DNA of 22,285 nucleotides from contig ONUQ01000048.1 in NCBI GenBank assembly GCA_900321055.1, forward strand, positions 1-22,285, given 5' to 3'. The notes beneath the pieces are model-generated. The model worked only from the letters and a program-made list of their open reading frames with translations. It was not told where the DNA came from and made no database searches. A program made the position numbers and the translations under genes. How positions within the stretch are numbered: the stretch's first letter is position 1; each line of letters begins with the position of its first letter. Below, piece by piece: positions 16,150-22,285 of the stretch. Source of the stretch: an uncultured Elusimicrobia bacterium (GTDB lineage: Bacteria; Elusimicrobiota; Endomicrobiia; Endomicrobiales; Endomicrobiaceae).

Positions 16150-16317
16150 CTATTTACCAGTTTCTTTATATTCTTCCGTTTTATATTCAGCTATTGCAAT
16201 ATCGCAACATATCCAAGTTTCATTTATATCCTTTATTTTATCATAATATTTTAAAGCTTGTTTATATTTTTGTTTATCAAAGTATTGATTTTCTTTACTT
16301 TGATAATTTTGTACTTT
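16150..16317 (-). pseudogene. start-less TPR-like open frame behind tlyA
   Basis: Directly after the tlyA TAA stop, and in the same frame, 55 sense codons run open to a TAG at 16152-16150. The encoded peptide resembles a tetratricopeptide repeat: it includes KYKQALKYYDKIKDIN, followed by a second helix with W, two Cys and IAIAEYK. There is no ATG, GTG or TTG codon in the frame, so it cannot be an ordinary independent gene. It is most likely the 3' remnant of a TPR protein gene whose front was lost. A stop-codon readthrough extension of TlyA is less likely. A 5-bp inverted repeat (GAGCT/AGCTC, 16131-16150) lies at its end. An open run of this length by chance is uncommon but possible at this base composition. 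Confidence 0.45.
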
Positions 16318-17049
16318 TTAATATTGCCGTTTCCTTAACATTATAAAGTGTTCCAAATTTCCTTTCGGACCTTTTACACCCGAATCCTGCTCTTTTAATA
16401 TTTCTAAATTTAATTTTTCGGAAAAATCTTTAATTTTATTTATTGCTTTTTGTCTTAACTCTTCATTTTTGACAACACCTTTTTTTATCTCGTTCGGTTC
16501 TAATTCAAATTGCGGTTTTACCATTGCTATAATAATACCGGTTACGGAAATTATTTCACTTGCCAAAGGTAATATTTTATCCAAAGAAATAAATGATACA
16601 TCTATAGTTATAACATCTATTATATCTTTCAATAAATTTTTATCAAAATATCTGAAATTTACATTTTCAATATTTACCACTCTTTTATCATTTCTCAATT
16701 TATAATGAAGTTGAGCGGTTCCGACATCAACGGCATAAACTTTTTTTGCACCATGTTGAAGCATACAATCGGTAAAACCTCCTGTAGATGCACCAATATC
16801 TATACATACTTTATCCGTAAAATTCACATCAAACAATTTCAAAACAGACTCAAGTTTAAGACCTCCTCTTGAAACATAAGGATTTTGTTTTTCTATCTCT
16901 ATTAAAGAAGTATCATCAACCTGAGTTCCCGATTTCGTTATTTTTTTACCGTCAACAAGAACTATACCTTCCATTACTATTGCTTGAGCTTTGCTTCTCG
17001 TTTCGCAAAGACCTCTTTCAAAAATTAATACATCCAATCTTTTTTTCAT
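16318..17049 (-). CDS. tlyA: TlyA-family 2'-O-ribose rRNA methyltransferase
   Basis: TlyA methylates ribose 2'-OH in 16S/23S rRNA; in Mycobacterium this gives capreomycin sensitivity, and some homologues are called haemolysins. The 243-aa protein has an N-terminal S4 RNA-binding domain (MKKRLDVLIFERGLCETRSK onward, with VDGKKI), then YVSRGGLKLE and a Rossmann/FtsJ methyltransferase core: IDIGASTGGFTD (83-94), AVDVG, and a DVSFISL motif. The open frame could start at a TTG at 17106, adding 19 residues unlike the S4 domain; I chose ATG 17049, which gives the usual N-terminus. It is last in xseA-xseB-ispA-dxs-tlyA. An in-frame TPR-like stretch follows its stop. Confidence 0.92.
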   Translation of the reverse strand: MKKRLDVLIFERGLCETRSKAQAIVMEGIVLVDGKKITKSGTQVDDTSLIEIEKQNPYVSRGGLKLESVLKLFDVNFTDKVCIDIGASTGGFTDCMLQHGAKKVYAVDVGTAQLHYKLRNDKRVVNIENVNFRYFDKNLLKDIIDVITIDVSFISLDKILPLASEIISVTGIIIAMVKPQFELEPNEIKKGVVKNEELRQKAINKIKDFSEKLNLEILKEQDSGVKGPKGNLEHFIMLRKRQY

Positions 17050-17116
17050 ATTATAAAATATTCCATATTTGTAGCTTATAATATACGGTTTCGTTTTACC
17101 GAACAAAGTTTTCCAA

Positions 17117-19000
17117 TCATTCGCTCATTAATACATTAGAACTCGGATTTTTGTTCAATAAGTTTAAAACCTGTTTTTCTATATTTTCTGCAGAAATTCC
17201 GCAAAGTTCTCTTACTAAATTTTGGTTACCATGCTCTATAAATTTATCAGGCAACCCTATGGAATATATTTTTGCACTTGTTCCGGGTAAAACAGATTTA
17301 ACGGTTTCTCCCATTGCACCAATTAACGAATTTTCTTCAACGGTAACAATTTTATCCGTATATGTTAAAATATCTCTTATTGCCGTTTCATCAAACGGTT
17401 TTAAAAACCTCATATTTAAAAGTGCACATTCTATTCCTTTATTTTTTAAATTATCTACGACTTCCACACAAATTTTCCACACATTTCCCAAACAAACTAT
17501 ACAAGCATCTTTACCTTGTCGTTCAAGTTTAGATTTTCCTATTTCCAAAAGTTCAAACTTTCTATGAAAAGATGCAACTCTGGTTCCACCGCCTCTGGGA
17601 TACCTTATAACGGAAGGAGTTTTTAATGTAAGTGCCGTATTAAACATATCCTGAAATTCCGTTTCGTTTGCCGGAGCCATAATAGTCAAATTGGGAACAT
17701 ATTTTAAATATGATAAATCAAATGCTCCATGATGTGTCGGACCATCTTCACCTACTATACCCGCTCTATCCAACATCATTACAACAGGCAAATTTTGTAA
17801 TGCAACATCATGAATAATATTATCCAAAGCTCTTTGCATAAAAGTTGAATATATTGCTACAACCGGCTTTAATCCGCCTGCAGCAAGAGCTGCCGCAAAT
17901 GTAACGGCATGTGCTTCATCTATACCTACATCAAAAAATCTTTTCGGATATTGCTTTGAAAATTCTTTTAATCCCGTACCATCAGGCATAGCTGCCGTAA
18001 TTGCCACAATTTTTTCATCATCTTTTGCCAACTTCACAATAGCTTTTGAAAAAACTTCCGTATATGTAACTTTTTTTAAAGAAACAGTCTTTCCCGTTTC
18101 TATATCAAAAGGACCTATACCATGAAATTTTGTAGGATTTTCTTCCGCCGGTTTATAACCCTTACCTTTTTTAGTTACAACATGCAACAAAACAGGACCT
18201 TTAATATCTTTAACTTTAGTTAAAATATCTATCAGTTGATTTATATTATGACCATCTATCGGTCCGACATAAGAAAAGCCCATTTCCTCAAACATTATTC
18301 CCGGAAACAAAATTGTTTTAAATCTTCTGACTATTTTTTTTATGGATTTAAAACTCAAAAACTTTAATTTGGAAGCAAATTTCAAAATCGTTTCCTCTAT
18401 TCTGTTTACTCCGGTTGCCGTTAAAAGATTTGCAAAATATCCTGCTAAAATTCCAACTTTTTGAGATATAAACATTTGGTTATCGTTTAATATAACCAAC
18501 ATATCCTTTGATAAAGTTCCGGCATTTTGTAACCCTTCAAAAGCAAGTCCGCCCGTCATAGAACCGTCACCGATAATTGATACAACCTTATAATCCTGTT
18601 TTCTAATATCTCTTGCAACCGCAAAACCGAGTCCTGCAGAAATAGAAGTGGAAGCATGTCCTGCACCAAAAGAGTCGTATTTTGATTCCGAAATTTTCGG
18701 AAAACCGCTTATACCTTTATATTGCCTTAATGTATCAAAGGTATCTTTTCTGCCGGTTAGAATTTTATGTGCATAAGATTGATGTCCTACATCCCATATA
18801 AACTTATCTTTTTCAACATCAAAAACATAATGAAGAGCTACGGTTAAATCAACGACACCAAGACCTGAAGCAAGATGTCCGCCGTTTCTTGAAACAGTTT
18901 GTATAATTTTATCTCTCAACTCCCGTGCTAATTGAGGCAACTCTTCTTTTTTTAACAATTTTATATTATCGGGCGATGATATATTTTCTAATATTGCCAT
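17117..19000 (-). CDS. dxs: 1-deoxy-D-xylulose-5-phosphate synthase
   Basis: DXS condenses pyruvate and glyceraldehyde 3-phosphate using thiamine diphosphate, the first step of the MEP isoprenoid pathway (and precursor for thiamine and pyridoxal). The 627-aa length fits. The thiamine-diphosphate motif GDGSMTGG (144-151) leads to NDNQMFIS (172-179), the transketolase pyrimidine domain carries VGIDEAHAVTF with the conserved Glu, DRAGIVGEDGPTHHGAFD follows (in part the substrate site), and the C-terminal transketolase domain is complete. AAGAGGAT precedes the ATG. It follows ispA by 52 nt, a very common pairing: dxs feeds the pathway whose five-carbon units IspA condenses. Confidence 0.97.
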   Translation of the reverse strand: MAILENISSPDNIKLLKKEELPQLARELRDKIIQTVSRNGGHLASGLGVVDLTVALHYVFDVEKDKFIWDVGHQSYAHKILTGRKDTFDTLRQYKGISGFPKISESKYDSFGAGHASTSISAGLGFAVARDIRKQDYKVVSIIGDGSMTGGLAFEGLQNAGTLSKDMLVILNDNQMFISQKVGILAGYFANLLTATGVNRIEETILKFASKLKFLSFKSIKKIVRRFKTILFPGIMFEEMGFSYVGPIDGHNINQLIDILTKVKDIKGPVLLHVVTKKGKGYKPAEENPTKFHGIGPFDIETGKTVSLKKVTYTEVFSKAIVKLAKDDEKIVAITAAMPDGTGLKEFSKQYPKRFFDVGIDEAHAVTFAAALAAGGLKPVVAIYSTFMQRALDNIIHDVALQNLPVVMMLDRAGIVGEDGPTHHGAFDLSYLKYVPNLTIMAPANETEFQDMFNTALTLKTPSVIRYPRGGGTRVASFHRKFELLEIGKSKLERQGKDACIVCLGNVWKICVEVVDNLKNKGIECALLNMRFLKPFDETAIRDILTYTDKIVTVEENSLIGAMGETVKSVLPGTSAKIYSIGLPDKFIEHGNQNLVRELCGISAENIEKQVLNLLNKNPSSNVLMSE

Positions 19001-19052
19001 TTATCCTCTTACTTATAAATTACAAATAATATAATTCTTATACTATATAAAA

Positions 19053-19955
19053 TCAGAAATTTCTGTCTATCATATAATCCGCCAAACTTTCATAAATTTC
19101 TTTATTAATTTTAAATTGTGAAACGGATTTTTTTGCTTCATTTATTAATTTTTTAGCATTCTTTTCGGATTGTTCTTTTCCATACAATCTTAAATATGTC
19201 AGTTTATCGTTATCACTGTCACTGCCTTTTTTCCCTAACAATTTTTTATCCGCATAAACATCTAAAATATCATCGGCTATCTGAAAAGCTATACCTATAT
19301 TATGTCCATACTTTTTAAGTGACTTTAAATCTTTATCTTTTGCTCCCGCAAGAATTGCTCCAAGCAACAAACTTGCTTTTATTAAATCCGAAGTTTTATG
19401 TGTGTGAATATAGTCTAACTTTTTCTTACATAATGAAACATTTTTTTTATTCCATTTTCCTGCTTCTATTGTATCTTCGGCTTGTCCTGCAATCATTCCG
19501 TTATAACCCGAAAAATCAGTAAACATTTTTATTGCTTTTACAATTCTGTCGGCAGGAACATCTGCTTTTGCTATCAAATTAAAAGTTTCGGTTAAAAGAG
19601 CATCTCCTGCAAGAATTGCAGCACTTTCACCGAACTTTTTATGACTTGTCGGTTTTCCTCTTCTTAAATCGTCGTTATCCATTGCAGGCAAATCATCGTG
19701 AATCAAAGAATATGTATGCAAAAATTCAACCGCACATATAGCCGGCTCAATTTTCTTTAAATCCAACCCGAAACTTTCCGCACCCAGCATTACAAATATC
19801 GGTCTTAACCTCTTTCCGCCTGCAAGAACCGAATATCTCATTGCACGAGATATTACGGACTTATCTTTAGGCAAATATTTCACTAACAATTTATTTACCA
19901 GTTTACTTTTTTCAACCAAATACTTTTTTAAATTAAACTCTTTAGTTTTCTTCAT
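19053..19955 (-). CDS. ispA: farnesyl diphosphate synthase, type II
   Basis: IspA condenses IPP and DMAPP/GPP to farnesyl diphosphate, used for undecaprenyl carriers and quinones. The 300-aa protein has GGKRLRP (46-52), the first Asp-rich motif HDDLPAMD (86-93) preceded by TYSLI, as in E. coli IspA, and the second motif IADDILD. Tyr at the fifth position before the first Asp and the two inserted residues (DDxxxxD) fit type II FPP synthase, though a longer-chain geranylgeranyl product is possible. The frame extends upstream to 20012; I chose ATG 19955 because AAAGGAAGAG lies just before it and the protein then has normal length. It overlaps the end of xseB by 14 nt. Confidence 0.93.
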   Translation of the reverse strand: MKKTKEFNLKKYLVEKSKLVNKLLVKYLPKDKSVISRAMRYSVLAGGKRLRPIFVMLGAESFGLDLKKIEPAICAVEFLHTYSLIHDDLPAMDNDDLRRGKPTSHKKFGESAAILAGDALLTETFNLIAKADVPADRIVKAIKMFTDFSGYNGMIAGQAEDTIEAGKWNKKNVSLCKKKLDYIHTHKTSDLIKASLLLGAILAGAKDKDLKSLKKYGHNIGIAFQIADDILDVYADKKLLGKKGSDSDNDKLTYLRLYGKEQSEKNAKKLINEAKKSVSQFKINKEIYESLADYMIDRNF

Positions 19956-20187
19956 TTGTTTTATCTCTTCCTTTAAAATTTTCTTTTTCAAATTTGCCGT
20001 CTTTATTAACAAGAATTTCTATTTTTTTCTTTGTTTCGTCAAGTTTCAAAGAGCATTGTTTTACCAACAAAATTCCCTCTTCAAACAAACTCATTGCTTT
20101 ATCTATATCAAGTTGAGAAGTTTCCATTTCATTTACAATATCTTCCAATCTTTTTAAAGATGTTTCAAAATTATTTTCTTTTTTCAT
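19942..20187 (-). CDS. xseB: exodeoxyribonuclease VII small subunit
   Basis: XseB pairs with XseA to form the single-strand nuclease exonuclease VII. The 81-aa protein is all-helical and has the family pattern: SLKRLEDIVNEMET, then LDIDKAMSLFEEGILLVKQC, and a helix with LDETKKKIEIL. Length is typical. The charged Lys/Glu-rich tail overlaps the ispA start. Its ATG overlaps the xseA stop in the form ATGA, so it is translationally coupled to xseA, as expected for a fixed subunit ratio. Confidence 0.93.
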   Translation of the reverse strand: MKKENNFETSLKRLEDIVNEMETSQLDIDKAMSLFEEGILLVKQCSLKLDETKKKIEILVNKDGKFEKENFKGRDKTNEEN

Positions 20188-21425
20188 TTTACCTCTATTA
20201 CTTTACTTTTTATAATACCATCGGTTAACTTAATATCTAATATATCACCTGCTTTTACCTGTTCAACTTTCTTTAAAAGTTTTCCTTTAGCATTAAAACA
20301 AACGGAATATCCTCTTGCCATTATTTTCAACGGAGACAACAAATCTAACTTATGAACATTTAAATTTAATTGTTGTTGTTTGTTTGAAAATATATTATTC
20401 ATTTGAAGAATTAATCGTTCTCTTATTTCGTCTACTCTTTGAATTTTATCTTCATAAATATCATAAGGTCTTGATAAAGCTCTGCAAGTTTTAAAAAAAT
20501 TAATTTTCTCTTCGTATCTTTTAACTAAATTATTTATATTACCGATAATTCTATCTTTTATCATAAATATTTTTTCTTCAATATCCGCTCTGTTTTTTGC
20601 AACAACTTCTGCTGCAACCGATGGTGTAGGAGCTCTTAAATCCGCAACAAAATCCGCTATTGTAAAATCCACCTCATGTCCTACACAAGATATTACGGGA
20701 ATATTTGAATTATAAATTGCCCTTGCAACCTTTTCTTCGTTAAATGCCCACAAATCTTCTAATGAACCACCGCCTCTGCCAACAAGTAAAACATCTAATT
20801 CTTTGTGATTATTGTTCAAATATTGTATTGCTTGTGCTATTTCATCTTTTGCGGTTTCTCCTTGTACTCTAACAGGATATATTAATACTTCAACATTGGA
20901 AAACCGTCTGTCCAATACCGATAATATATCATGCAAAGCCGCACCGTCTTTTGATGTAACTATTCCTATTTTATTTACAATATGCGGGATTTGCCTTTTA
21001 TGAGTTTCATCAAATAAACCTTCTTCCAAAAGTTTCTTTTTTAATTTTTCAAATTTTTCCTGAAGAGTTCCTAACCCTTGTTGTTCTACATCATAAACTT
21101 GTATTTGATATGTTCCTCTGTTAATGTAAGATGTTATTTTTCCATACAATAAAACTTGCATACCGTCTTTTAAAGCAAATTTTAATTTTTGATTTTGAAA
21201 AGAAAACATAACTGCGGAAATTTGAGAATTTTCATCTTTTAAATTAAAATACATGTGCCCTGACGAATATTGTTTAAAACTTGAAATTTCACCTGAAATC
21301 CAAACCGAAGGATAAGAATCTTCTAAAATAACTTTTATTTCGTTATTTATTTCAGTCACAGAATAAATTTTTCTGCTATCATTATTATTTTCGTTATAAG
21401 TTTCAAAATCAAATAAATCAACCAT
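20184..21425 (-). CDS. xseA: exodeoxyribonuclease VII large subunit
   Basis: XseA is the catalytic subunit of exonuclease VII, degrading single-stranded DNA from both ends. The 413-aa protein has an N-terminal OB fold (about 20-115, with VWISGEISSFK and FNLKDENSQISAVMF), followed by the nuclease domain: IVTSKDGAALHDI (155-167), VGRGGGSLEDLWAFNEE (215-231), GHEVDFTIADFVADLRAPTP (249-268), and a coiled-coil region before the C-terminal GYSVCF segment. It is somewhat shorter than E. coli XseA (456), mainly in the coiled coil. No ribosome site is obvious before the ATG. It is the first gene of xseA-xseB-ispA-dxs-tlyA. Confidence 0.95.
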   Translation of the reverse strand: MVDLFDFETYNENNNDSRKIYSVTEINNEIKVILEDSYPSVWISGEISSFKQYSSGHMYFNLKDENSQISAVMFSFQNQKLKFALKDGMQVLLYGKITSYINRGTYQIQVYDVEQQGLGTLQEKFEKLKKKLLEEGLFDETHKRQIPHIVNKIGIVTSKDGAALHDILSVLDRRFSNVEVLIYPVRVQGETAKDEIAQAIQYLNNNHKELDVLLVGRGGGSLEDLWAFNEEKVARAIYNSNIPVISCVGHEVDFTIADFVADLRAPTPSVAAEVVAKNRADIEEKIFMIKDRIIGNINNLVKRYEEKINFFKTCRALSRPYDIYEDKIQRVDEIRERLILQMNNIFSNKQQQLNLNVHKLDLLSPLKIMARGYSVCFNAKGKLLKKVEQVKAGDILDIKLTDGIIKSKVIEVK

Positions 21426-21534
21426 TTATTTTATAGTTTTCAGCCAAAAATGAACTTACTTATTCGTACTTAATAATTTTGCCGAAATAACGACAAAAAA
21501 ACAAGAATTTTTACCTCTAATAATTTTCTGTCCT

Positions 21535-21570
21535 ACTGCTTCATCCGTAAAGGCATTCGGATGAAGCAGT
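21535..21570. terminator. strong 13-bp hairpin between rny and xseA
   Basis: ACTGCTTCATCCG (21535-21547) and CGGATGAAGCAGT (21558-21570) pair perfectly around a 10-nt loop, the longest perfect hairpin noticed in the window. It lies 79 nt after the rny stop, the natural place for an rny terminator. However, on that strand the stem is followed by AGGACAGAAAATTATT, not a T-run; TATTTATTTA lies on the other strand. It may be a processing or stability hairpin of rny mRNA, or a terminator for rightward transcription. Confidence 0.5.
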
Positions 21571-21649
21571 TATTTATTTACATCCGTTCTTTTAATCGGC
21601 AGTTGTTGCCAATCATTTAATATTTCAATCTTTTCGGTACCAAATGTTT

Positions 21650-22285
21650 TTATTTTGCAACATCCTGAGCTCTAACTTCTCTTATAACAGTAACTTTTAT
21701 TTGCCCCGGATATTCAAGTTCATTTTCAATTTTCTTTGCAATATCATGTGCCAAAACTTGTGATTGTGTATCATCTATATTTTCCGGTTCAACTAAAATT
21801 CTTATTTCCCTTCCGGCTTGTATTGCATAAGCACTGGAAACACCTTTAAATCCTTTTGCTAATGTTTCTAATTTTTCAAGTCTCTTTAAATAATTTTCAA
21901 TTGTTTCTCTTCTTGCTCCCGGTCTTGCCGCAGAAATTGCATCTGCCGCAATAATAACAAATGCTTCCGGACTTTGCGGTTCGGCAAAACCTTCATGATG
22001 TGCCAATATAGCATTTATCATTTTTGGAGATTCTCCATATTTCTTTGCAAGTTCTGCCGATATTTGATGATGAGTTCCCTCAACTTCATGGTCAACGGCT
22101 TTACCTATATCATGCATAAGTCCTGCTTTTTTACAAAAAGTAACATCAAGACCTAACTCTCCGGCTATTGCACCGGCAAGCCATGTAACTTCAAGAGTAT
22201 GTTGCAATTGATTTTGTCCGTAAGAAGTTCTAAATTTAAGTCTTCCAAGCAACTTAATAATTTCAGGATGAAGTCCCGGAACTCC
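21650..22285 (-). CDS. rny: ribonuclease Y (C-terminal part, cut by window edge)
   Basis: RNase Y is a membrane-anchored endoribonuclease that starts mRNA decay. The visible 211 residues run from the window edge ([20 protein letters not shown]) through the HD domain ([12 protein letters not shown], with the metal-binding HD pair, and [20 protein letters not shown]) to the normal C-terminus ending in [11 protein letters not shown]. The gene enters from beyond 22285 in an open frame; the N-terminal membrane helix, coiled coil and KH domain are off the window, so the TTG at 22252 is not the real start. The conserved [13 protein letters not shown] segment and HD motif leave little doubt. Its presence alongside LPS genes limits the possible phyla. 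Confidence 0.95.
   Translation of the reverse strand, partial: GVPGLHPEIIKLLGRLKFRTSYGQNQLQHTLEVTWLAGAIAGELGLDVTFCKKAGLMHDIGKAVDHEVEGTHHQISAELAKKYGESPKMINAILAHHEGFAEPQSPEAFVIIAADAISAARPGARRETIENYLKRLEKLETLAKGFKGVSSAYAIQAGREIRILVEPENIDDTQSQVLAHDIAKKIENELEYPGQIKVTVIREVRAQDVAK

Noticed and set aside
17050..17106. TTG-started N-terminal extension of tlyA
   Set aside because: The added residues are unlike the S4 domain, and an ATG at 17049 gives the usual family start.
21571..21649. Short - strand open run after the rny stop (about 26 codons, ending in a TAA near 21571)
   Set aside because: No start codon and no recognisable domain. A run this short is expected by chance at this base composition.
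1..22285. CRISPR arrays, insertion sequences, prophage or defence genes
   Set aside because: No repeated spacer pattern, transposase, integrase or known defence domain was seen. Almost all genes are conserved housekeeping genes with uniform base composition.

Overview
The window is an AT-rich (roughly 30% G+C by eye) stretch of bacterial chromosome that is almost entirely housekeeping genes. It uses the standard genetic code: TGA, TAA and TAG all end intact conserved proteins. The organism builds a Gram-negative envelope, because heptose/LPS precursor genes (gmhA, rfaE2), an LptE-like lipoprotein and an MlaE lipid-transport permease are present. It also carries RNase Y, which is absent from E. 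coli-type proteobacteria. RNase Y plus LPS genes, the xseA-xseB-ispA-dxs-tlyA order and the low G+C would fit Elusimicrobiota (Endomicrobium-like) or another deep Gram-negative lineage. This assignment is an inference and cannot be settled without database comparison.

Layout from left to right. 1-310 has no gene, but holds a strong + strand hairpin/T-run behind a TATAAT box (possible small RNA or terminator). 311-1462 (-) holds the heptose genes rfaE2 and gmhA. 1553-5151 (-) holds pepP, then efp-accB-accC with its own promoter, ending in a hairpin just before gmhA. From 5219 a + strand promoter starts the tight run dnaB-alr-mlaE-pflX (to 9513). ybaK (-, 9602-10069) is divergent from a DtxR/FeoA-type metal regulator (+, 10228-10896). 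murC (+, 11057-12409) has its own promoter. 12521-16069 (-) holds leuS, lptE and a DUF3467 protein. 16318-21425 (-) is the operon xseA-xseB-ispA-dxs-tlyA. The right edge cuts through rny (-).

Functionally, gmhA and rfaE2 supply two steps of ADP-heptose for LPS core, LptE and MlaE act in outer-membrane assembly and lipid transport, and alr and murC feed peptidoglycan. accB/accC start fatty-acid synthesis, and dxs and ispA make isoprenoid precursors and farnesyl diphosphate. dnaB, xseAB, leuS, efp, ybaK, tlyA and rny serve replication, repair, translation and RNA turnover.

I found no CRISPR array, transposase, integrase, phage gene, tRNA or rRNA, and no convincing undescribed multi-gene system. 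The most unusual observations are: a TPR-like reading frame with no start codon directly behind and in frame with the tlyA stop; nested dyads upstream of the DUF3467 gene; the possible small RNA at the left edge; and an MlaE permease gene followed by a radical-SAM gene instead of its ATPase and substrate-binding partners.
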